Source of the DNA: Aquibacillus koreensis
Lineage (GTDB): Bacteria > Bacillota > Bacilli > Bacillales > Amphibacillaceae
Assembly: GCF_025154055.1 (NCBI RefSeq)
Contig: NZ_JAOALK010000053.1
Coordinates: forward strand, 62,001 to 126,000
Length of the DNA: 64,000 nucleotides
Reading direction: 5' to 3'
The notes beneath the pieces were generated by a model. That model made no database searches, had not been told where the DNA came from, and saw nothing but the letters and a program-made list of their open reading frames with translations. Shown piece after piece: positions 55,801 to 62,733 of the stretch. The translations under genes and the position numbers were made by a program. The stretch's first letter is position 1, and each line of letters begins with the position of its first letter.

Positions 55801-58800
55801 AGATTGTTTGTCACTTTTACTTGGTACTTGTCACTCGTTACCTGATTCGTCCCGTCCGAAGCAACAAAATAATATTCCACATATTCTTTTGCAATAATCT
55901 CTGGAGAATAAATACGATAATGATACAGCATGTCATCGTAGTCTTCTTCTAGTAATGCAGATTGAAAGTTTTCTTGATCATTCGTACGATAGAATACTTG
56001 AACCGTTTTTACTTCGATATCATCTTGTACATCTGCTTTTAAATCTATATCCTCTGTTTGATTTACTTCTGTTACATTCGTTACATTTTCAATCGTTGGA
56101 GCCACTTCATCCGTTGGTACTGTTACCGTTTGTCTAGGTACTTGGAAATCTTCCACATGGCCCGGAGTTGCATCTGTCACACCTGCACTGACTTTTTCCA
56201 TAAGATTGGAACCATCTACTGGAAATTTATACACAATGCCTTTATCAGGAAGCGTATCATCGGTTCCATCGACATCATTGTAATAGGCAATCGATAGCTC
56301 GTGGCCAGCATTTGATGCAACAATGAGACCTCGCATACTACCATTCGCCATTCCCGCCGTATAAATCCTTACGATATCTTGGTTTTCTACTAGATTCGTT
56401 CCGAAATGACCATTAAAATCAGCTACCGTTTGGTCATCATTTTGGCCGTTCATGATCCAGAAAACGAGTGTTTCTTTTGACGGAATTACGACATCGTCTG
56501 GTACTGACGGCCAGATAATATCGCTCTCCGGATCGGTTCCGTAACGATATTGCATTTTATAATCTTCAAAATTTATTGGTTGGTCTGTATTGTTATAAAT
56601 TTCGATAAATTCATAACCATCTCCACTACCAACATTCGACGTGTCAGGAACCACTTCCGTCACTAGTAGGGCAGGTACTTGCTCATAATTCACATCTTCT
56701 TTTACCACTTCGATGATGAATTCTTCTGTAGTACTTTTATTCACGCCATCCGTTGCTTCTATAACATACGTCATATCTGATTTCACATAGATCCCTGGTA
56801 TTTCTACAGAAAAAGATGTTGGATTAGCCGGATTAACGTTCATCGATAACGGTATAAACGCTTCCTCTCCCTCAGCTTTTGCATATAAAGTAGCCGCCGG
56901 GACAGCGATGTTATCTTCAATCGTTGCTTCGATTGTAATCGACGAAAATGTATCCGCTTGTGAAACAGGTGTATGTGTAATGTGTGGCGGTTCTAGATCT
57001 TCCACAATCTCAGGCACATCTACAGGTTGCGCAGGTACCTGTTCAGACGCGATCACTCCTGGAGTAGGTGTAGCCATGGAACGATATTTAACCATGCTTG
57101 TCCCTTCTCTAGGATAGTTATATTCAATCACAGCTCCAGAATTATCATTATCGGAACCAAGGTAATCTGCATATATAACTTGTTCTCCCTGATTATCTTT
57201 TAAAATTAAAGCACGATTGCCACCGTTGGCAAAGCCAGGAAATGCTGGATCTGTGACCTCTATTACTTGCTCCGTTGTTAACTCTGTTCCAAAAATTTCG
57301 TTAAAATCAGTTAACGTATTTTTGCCATTGTTATACCAAAATAAAAGCGTTTCTTGTGGCTCCATTGTAGTCTCAGGTACTTGAAAAGCTATCTCTTTTC
57401 CTGAGTCCGTATAATTATAGACAAATGTATAATTGTTAAGGGCCAGCGGTTGATTGGTATTATTGTAGATTTCAAAATACTCGTAATAATCGACACCACC
57501 ACCCGCTGTATTTGGAGAGATCTCTGTAATTAACACATGCGGATAGCTATCAAAATCTTCTTCTTCGACCTGTTTAATCGTTACATCAATTGGTGTTTCT
57601 TTTGTAGCAGGATAAGAAACACGGTGATTTGGATCTGTCGCAGTGATGTAGTAAGTTAGGCTTTCTGCTAGTAGCTCATTACCTGAGATCACTGCTTGGT
57701 ACGTGTTATTTTCGAGAGGCATCATCTCTATCATTTGGTAGTCTGAATGATTACTCGTTTGATAGAAAAGTGTTGCCGCTACATCATTACCATCGTCCGT
57801 GATCGTCGCTTCGATTGTAACTTCTTTTCCAGCCTCAGCTTCTGTGATTGGCTCATGATTTATTACTGGTGCTGCATGAGTTGCAATGGAAACTGGCTCC
57901 GCTGGTAGCTGCTCTTCTTTTATAAAACCAGGGTTTGGCGCAGCAAGTGTTTCGTATTTCGCCATTTCTGTTCCCGTTGCAGGATACTGGTAGTGAACCA
58001 CTTTACCACTAGCAATATCTCCTGGTAAAAAATTCGCCCATGCGATGTCTTCATCATTTTTTGTTTTAAATGCCAATGCACGATCTCCGCTATTATAAAA
58101 ACCTGTTCCGTTATATGTAACCACATCTTCAGCGGTTAAGTCCGTACTATAATGCGTGTTGAACTCTTCGATTGGTTTGTTTTTATTATTATTCCAGAAA
58201 ACGAGTGTTTGGTTGGGTTGAATAGTTACTGGATTGAATTCCATTGGGCTATCCGGCTTTCCACTTCCATCCGTGTAACGTAAAGCAAACACATGGTGGT
58301 CAAGGACAATCGGTTGATTCGTATTGTTATAGACTTCAAAAAATTCAAAGTCATCTGCTCCGTCATTGTTGGCCATAATTTCCGTAATGAGTAGTTGGGG
58401 TATTAGGTCGTAGTTGATTGATTCTTCGACTGTTTCAACGGGTTGTTCGGTAGGGAGAGTTTCCTCATCCTCTATGTTGTCTTGAGTAGGCTCTTGTGTA
58501 GGTTCTTGTATAGGATTAGCTGGTGTGTCTGTTGTTGGTTCTTGTGTTGGTTCTTGTGTTGGTTCAGTAGGTGAGCTTTCTTGTTTTTCTTGTGCAGGAT
58601 CATTGTTTTGCTCCTGCTTTGGAGTATTAGGAATATCTTCTGTTGTTGTCTGGTCCTCTTCTCCAGTAGTTTCCGTATTCTCCTCCGCTTGTCCATTCTC
58701 GACGTTGTCTAGATTAATAGATTCCGTTGTGACAGTAGACTCTGCTGCGACTCTATAGCTAGGAAAAATAGGAGCAATATCCATAAATACGACAGTAAAA

Positions 58801-58853
58801 ATCAATAAAAGCGCTGTAAACTTAGTAACATTTCTTTTCGATGACCCTCTCAT
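52878..58853 (-). CDS. Giant wall-anchored phosphoesterase with three lamin-tail domains
   Basis: A 1991-residue exported protein. In order: signal peptide (about 1-38), Glu/Thr/Gln-rich linker with QEPTQEPT repeats (45-145), lamin-tail domains at about 150-285, 435-580 and 720-870 (each with EVYNNTNQP or a close variant), Ig-like modules (about 870-1330), a calcineurin-like metallophosphoesterase (about 1505-1760: WMTDTQYY, HTGDLVDE, GNHD, SGHYHES), a fibronectin-like module (about 1797-1855), a Gly/Asp/Glu-rich stalk, and a sorting-like tail (LADTATTMYN, hydrophobic helix, RRRRTKV). The tail resembles LPDTA/S signals of class D sortase substrates, some of which are surface nucleotide phosphodiesterases. 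Phosphate or nucleotide scavenging at the cell surface is a fair inference. Confidence 0.88.
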   Translation of the reverse strand: MRGSSKRNVTKFTALLLIFTVVFMDIAPIFPSYRVAAESTVTTESINLDNVENGQAEENTETTGEEDQTTTEDIPNTPKQEQNNDPAQEKQESSPTEPTQEPTQEPTTDTPANPIQEPTQEPTQDNIEDEETLPTEQPVETVEESINYDLIPQLLITEIMANNDGADDFEFFEVYNNTNQPIVLDHHVFALRYTDGSGKPDSPMEFNPVTIQPNQTLVFWNNNKNKPIEEFNTHYSTDLTAEDVVTYNGTGFYNSGDRALAFKTKNDEDIAWANFLPGDIASGKVVHYQYPATGTEMAKYETLAAPNPGFIKEEQLPAEPVSIATHAAPVINHEPITEAEAGKEVTIEATITDDGNDVAATLFYQTSNHSDYQMIEMMPLENNTYQAVISGNELLAESLTYYITATDPNHRVSYPATKETPIDVTIKQVEEEDFDSYPHVLITEISPNTAGGGVDYYEYFEIYNNTNQPLALNNYTFVYNYTDSGKEIAFQVPETTMEPQETLLFWYNNGKNTLTDFNEIFGTELTTEQVIEVTDPAFPGFANGGNRALILKDNQGEQVIYADYLGSDNDNSGAVIEYNYPREGTSMVKYRSMATPTPGVIASEQVPAQPVDVPEIVEDLEPPHITHTPVSQADTFSSITIEATIEDNIAVPAATLYAKAEGEEAFIPLSMNVNPANPTSFSVEIPGIYVKSDMTYVIEATDGVNKSTTEEFIIEVVKEDVNYEQVPALLVTEVVPDTSNVGSGDGYEFIEIYNNTDQPINFEDYKMQYRYGTDPESDIIWPSVPDDVVIPSKETLVFWIMNGQNDDQTVADFNGHFGTNLVENQDIVRIYTAGMANGSMRGLIVASNAGHELSIAYYNDVDGTDDTLPDKGIVYKFPVDGSNLMEKVSAGVTDATPGHVEDFQVPRQTVTVPTDEVAPTIENVTNVTEVNQTEDIDLKADVQDDIEVKTVQVFYRTNDQENFQSALLEEDYDDMLYHYRIYSPEIIAKEYVEYYFVASDGTNQVTSDKYQVKVTNNLDNSSLRLNVQDNTILSGEKIIKGTSRDDRPNDVMLAVDGVALSSGTFQAVERTAYLAFEVSGINTYFQNGVTMGDDVIHIFDDWIAQWETITVPIESDQLELGENKFTIRAGNKATPWEGDPGENRDDYNLRNVRLVLSDGTILTDVNKADPSVVYDMGDDGADRVFEDFTFSLTEAHANAKAYRWDTTTVADGEHTITVSDQDETFDTNVLVDNTAPVITSSLENGKTYKGAIDIDVDVADAISGVKESTVWLDGEKIDVPYATSSGALTPGDHEVKIEAVDHAGNEISEVVQFAVVNENPDMPTNNSPAKEGPIEGDPVLRVNVVDPTSDNVDVTFYQGFQYKPSDTEQVQSFSNASDVEPPNTPVPAGETVFDAGSIAAASALDGEYMITDSTTQFPYHRFDVTVDEQVDENDIIEFVWNGNSLEGRKVTMYAWNHTEGKWQIVDYKVASTEDFELKGTVSVTDFVKDHKINVIVQDEIPSSSDEYDYTFVWMTDTQYYSESYPHIYDRQTQWIAENQEEMNIKYVMHTGDLVDEADKEYQWNNADNFMKTLDDANIPYGVLAGNHDVSQKTNDYTEYYKYFGADRFEDRPHYGGSYLNNRGHYDLISVDGNDYIMVYLGWGVEDEGIAWMNEVLAAHPDRIAILNFHEYLQATGTRHPLGEKLYNEVVLPNENVVAVLSGHYHESQTLIDAIDDDGDGTTDRQVYQMLADYQAGPEGGQGYLRLLHFDTDNNRIIVNTYSPYLDDYNYYDTDAYPGKDEFVIDLDLAPKEKRVATDYFAVNVYTDHEIGKVENVTSGETAEVTWTGLEEGETYSWYTVVSDQFTGSTTSDIWTFVKGENGAVVPPGDGDGGEEPTPPSDGEDDGDSEPQNPTPPASPGTDHGDGSDSGDGSGDGDGAEQDDQDEQENESEDETGHDEEQKVTPTPSDKDGEKLADTATTMYNWLVAGFVLLLGGGAILVMVQRRRRTKV

Positions 58854-58952
58854 ATGAACCTCCCATAACTGTAATTAGCTCTAATTATAGGGATGCATTA
58901 TTAACTCACTGTTAAAATATTTGTAATACTATGTAAATTCGTCTGTCATTAA

Positions 58953-59006
58953 GGGGTCAGACCCTGTCGAAAGACACTTCGCTAATTTTTCCACGTATGG
59001 AGGACA
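58953..59006 (+). repeat. REP-like unit, copy 15
   Basis: GGGGTCAGACCC (58953-58964), TGTCGAAAGACA (58965-58976), then TTTTTCCACGTATGGAGGACA. It lies 100 bp upstream of the giant gene's start and faces the unit at 59733-59789. The pair spans 837 bp and encloses the small excisionase-like gene. Nothing else is seen in 59007-59181. Confidence 0.92.
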
Positions 59007-59181
59007 CTCTTCAGACTGCAACAACTTCTATAAATTCTTTCAAAGGGCGTCCATCCAGCCCCAATCGTATTGATAAAATACCTGCTAGATACATCCTGTA
59101 CTATTTTCTTTAGCAAACATAGTGGCTACAACTTGTAGACCCTGTACACTAGTCCACCAAAGTTATTTTTCCGCACATAAC

Positions 59182-59217
59182 AGTAGCGTGTACCAATAAG
59201 CTCTGGCACACGCTACT
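59182..59217. other. Long hairpin after the excisionase-like gene
   Basis: AGTAGCGTGTACCA (59182-59195) and TGGCACACGCTACT (59204-59217) form a 14-bp stem with one mismatch. It starts 23 bp after the stop codon of the small helix-turn-helix gene. No clear T-run follows, so terminator function is plausible but not certain. Confidence 0.5.
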
Positions 59218-59239
59218 TCGTTGCAACAAAACGTCAACT

Positions 59240-59431
59240 CTAACCCTTGCTCGTTACGGATGCATTCGACTGATCTCTTACCCATCCATCAATGGCTTCC
59301 TTGCTAAACAAAATCTTCCTTCCAAAACGAATATGAGGAAAGCAACCCTCACGCACCAAATCATAAATCGTATCCGTGTGCACCCCTATATACTTTGCTA
59401 CTTCCTTTGCCGTAATTGTAGACCTTTCCAT
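59240..59431 (-). CDS. Excisionase-like helix-turn-helix protein
   Basis: A 63-residue protein starting at ATG 59431 with GAGGAGGT upstream; the frame extends ten codons further but without a site. The fold is a MerR/Xis-like HTH_17: TITAKEVAKYIGVHTDTIYD, LVREGCFPHIRFGRKILFS, KEAIDGWV. Such proteins bind DNA as excisionases or small regulators. There is no integrase nearby. It is enclosed by a facing pair of REP-like units (58953 and 59789), which makes it a candidate passenger or partner gene of the repeat element. Confidence 0.82.
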   Translation of the reverse strand: MERSTITAKEVAKYIGVHTDTIYDLVREGCFPHIRFGRKILFSKEAIDGWVRDQSNASVTSKG

Positions 59432-59690
59432 TGTTACTACCTCCTCTAATTGTATCTTCATATCTATAATCGTTAGGTGATTGATATTTGGTGTCTATGT
59501 TGGCTGAAATTTGTTTAAATTTTTTCTGACTTCCGCTTAATGCAAAACATGAAGATAATCCTAAATGGTAGTTGTCTATGAAAAGCAGAGGTGAGGTACT
59601 CAATAGTTTAGTTGCAGGTAGGCACTAGCCTTAATGAAAAAGCACCTACCTCTCGACAAATACATCAGCAGCTTGTACTGGAAATGAAAA

Positions 59691-59723
59691 GGGACACAAA
59701 AAGTTAAAAACCTTTTGTGTCCC
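59691..59723. other. Hairpin beside a REP-like unit
   Basis: GGGACACAAAA (59691-59701) pairs with TTTTGTGTCCC (59713-59723), a perfect 11-bp stem. Its core resembles the hairpin at 51147-51187, also just inside a right-hand REP unit. The rest of 59432-59690 shows no gene. Confidence 0.6.
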
Positions 59724-59732
59724 TCTCACCTG

Positions 59733-59789
59733 AATGTCCACCACTCAAGGACAAATCGACCACTTTGTCTTTCGACAGGGTCTGACCCC
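59733..59789 (-). repeat. REP-like unit, copy 16
   Basis: TGTCC (59735-59739) and GGACA (59749-59753) form hairpin 3, then TGTCTTTCGACA (59766-59777) and GGGTCTGACCCC (59778-59789). It ends 4 bp from the stop of the lysine N-hydroxylase gene. Confidence 0.92.
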
Positions 59790-59793
59790 TACA

Positions 59794-61092
59794 TTAAAAA
59801 AACTGCGAGAATGATGTATCGCGTTGCATCGGGTAGATTCCTTCTCCTGCAATATCGTTAATGATTTGTATATTTCGATTTACGGACAGTGCTAAATTTG
59901 TTGCACCGGACCCATAAGCATGATCCAAGTTTGTTAACGTATAGAAGTGATGCTCACGCTCTCGGCCTGCTTCTTTGAATTGTAATTGATAATTGTCCGT
60001 CACTTTAAAATGCTTATCATCTTCCCATTCGATCTTGTCACGGAAACGGTTCGTGAACCAATCAGGAATGTGCGGTTGATAGCCAGTTGCCAGGATTACT
60101 TTTTCACTATTGTGTGTAAAGCGTTTTTTTAATTCCCATTGATGACATGCTAAAGTATATTCTCCGCCATTCTCTTGAATGTCTTCTAACTCCGTTAACG
60201 GCTGAATCGAAACAGGAATGTGTTCATTATCAATCGACTTATCATACAGGTAATGATAAATATTCGTTAATGTTGTTCCTTCAATGCCTTTTCGAAGTTG
60301 CTTCAGATGTTGTAATGCCTCCATCCGCTCGGCAAATGGCAATTGATGAAAATAATCAACATAGTCAGGGGTGAATACCTCTTGACCAAGCTTCGATTCA
60401 TCTAATTGAAAAATGCCAGGAGACCTTGTAAACCAGGTTAACTGAAAATCATGCGTATCCATTTCCTGCAACAAGTCATAGAAAATTTCTGCAGCACTCT
60501 GTCCCGAGCCAATCACAGTAATTGATTTCCCTTGGACAGTGGTTGGTTTGTGATATAAGTAGTCACTTGAATGGTGCACATCTTCTTTCGGCAAACCGTC
60601 TGCTCCCTTTAACAATAAAGGCTTGCTACCTGTTCCCATAATAATGTTCTTCGCATAGTATGTCTTTCTTTCGGATATATCCCAGTGGTTAACATGGACT
60701 TCATAATAGCCATCTTTATCGATAACATCAATCACTTGCGATTTGAATACGCAATGAGGTAGTTGCTTCACCACCCACCTTGCGTAATCGTTATATTCTT
60801 TACGTGGGATATCAAACTTGCGATAAAAATAAAATTTGTACAAACGATTCTTTGTATGTAAATAATTCAGGAAAGAATAGCGGCTTTTCGGATTAGCGAA
60901 AGTAACTAGGTCTGCAAGAAAAGGTACTTGAAGGTCCGCATGCTCTAATAGCATACCTGGATGCCAATCAAATTCTTCAGACTCATCAAAGAAATAACTC
61001 GATAACTCTGTCTTCTCATCGAGTAAAGCAGCTAAACCTAGATTGAAAGGCCCCACCCCTATACCAATAACATCAACTGTAAGATTATCCAT
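59794..61092 (-). CDS. L-lysine/L-ornithine N-monooxygenase-like flavoprotein (IucD/SidA family)
   Basis: About 432 residues from the ATG at 61092, which has AGAGGAG eight bases upstream. FAD-binding GIGVGPFNLGLAALL is at the N-terminus, with the family motifs WHPGMLLEHADLQVPFLADLVT and PKSRYSFLNYL. NADPH-binding VIGSGQSAAEIFYDL is central, and ATGYQPHIP is near residue 345. Family members hydroxylate the side-chain amine of lysine or ornithine, the first step of hydroxamate siderophores. No NRPS-independent synthetase or siderophore transporter is in the window, so the product's pathway is unknown. Confidence 0.9.
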   Translation of the reverse strand: MDNLTVDVIGIGVGPFNLGLAALLDEKTELSSYFFDESEEFDWHPGMLLEHADLQVPFLADLVTFANPKSRYSFLNYLHTKNRLYKFYFYRKFDIPRKEYNDYARWVVKQLPHCVFKSQVIDVIDKDGYYEVHVNHWDISERKTYYAKNIIMGTGSKPLLLKGADGLPKEDVHHSSDYLYHKPTTVQGKSITVIGSGQSAAEIFYDLLQEMDTHDFQLTWFTRSPGIFQLDESKLGQEVFTPDYVDYFHQLPFAERMEALQHLKQLRKGIEGTTLTNIYHYLYDKSIDNEHIPVSIQPLTELEDIQENGGEYTLACHQWELKKRFTHNSEKVILATGYQPHIPDWFTNRFRDKIEWEDDKHFKVTDNYQLQFKEAGREREHHFYTLTNLDHAYGSGATNLALSVNRNIQIINDIAGEGIYPMQRDTSFSQFF

Positions 61093-61162
61093 CAAACTCA
61101 CTCCTCTATAAAAACACCTTTCCTTCCTAATTCCCTATTCCCCAAAAAACAATCCTGAAAAT

Positions 61163-61270
61163 GATGGGTCAGTCTTTTAATAGACATTGCGGCTGTTGAC
61201 AATGACTAACCTAGTTGTCCACCCCTCAAGGACAAATCGACCGATTTGTCTTTCGACAGGGTCTGACCCC
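61163..61270. repeat. REP-like unit, copy 17, with a degenerate facing half
   Basis: The right unit is near-consensus: TTGTCC (61215-61220) and GGACAA (61230-61235), TGTCTTTCGACA (61247-61258) and GGGTCTGACCCC (61259-61270). At 61165-61188 lies GGGTCAGTC, then TTTTAATAGACATT, a worn version of the left unit. The pair spans about 108 bp. Confidence 0.82.
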
Positions 61271-61352
61271 TAAAGGTTTTAGATGTTTAATCAGATTAGC
61301 AACGGGAAATGGTAGTTTAGATTATCAATCTACCAATAAGGAGGGGTAAGTG

Positions 61353-61511
61353 ATGTCCGATAGAGATGAACATATTCAGTATGAAAAAAAAGAAAAGAAA
61401 TCAGATCCTAGTCAAATCGCCACCACCTTTATTAAGTATTTTGCCTATGTAGTAATACTTATAATTATTTTGTGGTTCTTGGTTGAATATATCTTGCCAA
61501 TGTTTGGATAG
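61353..61511 (+). CDS. Small single-pass membrane protein, 52 residues
   Basis: ATG at 61353 with AAGGAGGGG seven bases upstream opens a 52-codon frame. It has a charged N-terminal half (about 1-24, MSDRDEHIQYEKKEKKSD) and a C-terminal membrane helix (about 25-50, rich in Ile/Leu/Tyr, ending ILPMFG). No family is recognised. The strong ribosome binding site and the helix layout make it a convincing small gene. Confidence 0.7.
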   Translation: MSDRDEHIQYEKKEKKSDPSQIATTFIKYFAYVVILIIILWFLVEYILPMFG

Positions 61512-61631
61512 AGCAAATAACTTTGAAGAAAATTAACATTAGAAAAGCGCAGGGGCCTTGAAACAAGAAGAACACTTGCTTCTGCAATGTCAACTCAATG
61601 CATTAGTCCTTTGTGTTCACCAACGACAAGC

Positions 61632-61679
61632 TTAAGCAAAGAATCTATGTGGATTTCACCACATAGATTCTTTGCTTAA
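61632..61679. other. Perfect 21-bp inverted repeat
   Basis: TTAAGCAAAGAATCTATGTG plus one G (61632-61652) is exactly complementary to 61659-61679, with a six-base loop. There is no T-run on either side, so a simple terminator is not obvious. It lies in the 61512-61913 gap, which otherwise shows no gene. Confidence 0.75.
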
Positions 61680-61913
61680 AAACAACAGGAATGCTTTTTG
61701 TCGCTCTGAACTTCTTATTTGATTAGGTTAATTCAAAACAAGGCTATTTATTTTTTTCTATTCAGGAGTGTTACCTTCAAAGTATGTATGATGTTCACTT
61801 CTGTATGTATCAATAGTTCATGTAATGGAAAAATAGCTATATCCAAATATAAATGTTTGAAAATTATAAAAATGGCTAAATACATATATACATTGAATTT
61901 GGGAGGTAACAAT

Positions 61914-62075
61914 ATGTTGAAATGGATTCTCATTTTTTTGATTATTGCAATTATAGCTAGCTTGTTTGGATTTGGAGGTTTAGCTAATATTTCCGCCGGT
62001 CTTGCAAAGCTTTTAATATTTATCCTAGTTGTTCTTCTAATATTAGGATTTGTATTTGGTTCGAAACTATTCTGA
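61914..62075 (+). CDS. DUF1328-type small membrane protein
   Basis: A 53-residue, almost wholly hydrophobic protein: MLKWILIFLIIAIIASLFGF, then GGLANISAGLAKLLIFILV and onward. This two-helix pattern with FGFGG-x-A in the turn is that of DUF1328 proteins, whose function is unknown. I chose the ATG at 61914, preceded by GGGAGG; the frame is open to 61719 but the added part has no ribosome binding site and unlikely composition. Confidence 0.82.
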   Translation: MLKWILIFLIIAIIASLFGFGGLANISAGLAKLLIFILVVLLILGFVFGSKLF

Positions 62076-62272
62076 GCAAATTGAACGCAACACAATTGGA
62101 GAGAATAAGTGAACCAGAAATGGACGACAATCTTGCTATTGTGGTCGAAGATAAATTATAGAAGACAGAATAACTGACAAAATGCGAATAAAATATGCAG
62201 TAGGTACTACATTACAATTAATTGTAGCTCTGCAGATTATTTATATCATATAAATCTAGGGAGGAAACTAAA

Positions 62273-62599
62273 GTGAGAAAAGTTATCTCATCACAGTTAT
62301 TATTAGAGAAATCATTAAGAGTAAATACGATAATAAATATACACGCTTATGCAAAAGAATATAGTGGCACTATTTATTTTATTAAAAATAACAGAATTAT
62401 AGATACCTCAAACTTCTCCAAACTCCTATCATTCTTACTATTAATTAAAAAAGGGGAGCAATTCAAGGTAATGATTGATGGCATTGATGTTGTAAAAGCT
62501 ATGAATGATATAACAGCTATTTGCTCTCAAAAATTAAGTAGTAATCACCTGTCTTCATCTTTTCGAATTTTACCCCAAGACTCTAAGGTGAAACTATAA
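62273..62599 (+). CDS. HPr-like domain protein lacking the phospho-histidine
   Basis: A 108-residue protein from a GTG with GGGAGG upstream. Residues about 13-85 follow the HPr fold: helix 1 (RVNTIINIHAYAKEYSG), a strand-turn-strand, then FSKLLSFLLLIKKGEQFKVMI and DGIDVVKAMNDI. These last segments match HPr's second helix, the KG-turn and the closing helix. The expected HxRP motif of active His15 is missing, so it cannot be a normal PTS phosphocarrier. Family assignment is moderate. Confidence 0.5.
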   Translation: MRKVISSQLLLEKSLRVNTIINIHAYAKEYSGTIYFIKNNRIIDTSNFSKLLSFLLLIKKGEQFKVMIDGIDVVKAMNDITAICSQKLSSNHLSSSFRILPQDSKVKL

Positions 62600-62666
62600 T
62601 ACATTGCTAATAATTGGCGTGACAAGATTAATCACTAGTGGTCATAAAAACTTAAAGAAAAAACTA

Positions 62667-62706
62667 CATCACCCTTTCGACAAATTACGTCGTATTAAGG
62701 GTGATG
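62667..62706. terminator. Hairpin between convergent genes
   Basis: CATCACCCTT (62667-62676) and AAGGGTGATG (62697-62706) form a perfect 10-bp outer stem with an inner CGAC...GTCG stem. It separates the HPr-like gene and the GNAT gene and could terminate both, though T-runs are weak. Confidence 0.5.
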
Positions 62707-62733
62707 ATAGCATCAAAGTGTAGCGTTTGAGCT

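Noticed and set aside
58440-58580. Tandem GGTTCTTGTGT-type direct repeats, considered as a CRISPR or minisatellite array
   Set aside because: They encode the QEPT linker repeats of the giant protein in frame; unit length is too short and no unique spacers exist.
61719-61913. Longer N-terminus for the DUF1328-type protein
   Set aside because: The ATG at 61914 directly follows GGGAGG and gives the family length; the upstream part lacks a start signal.
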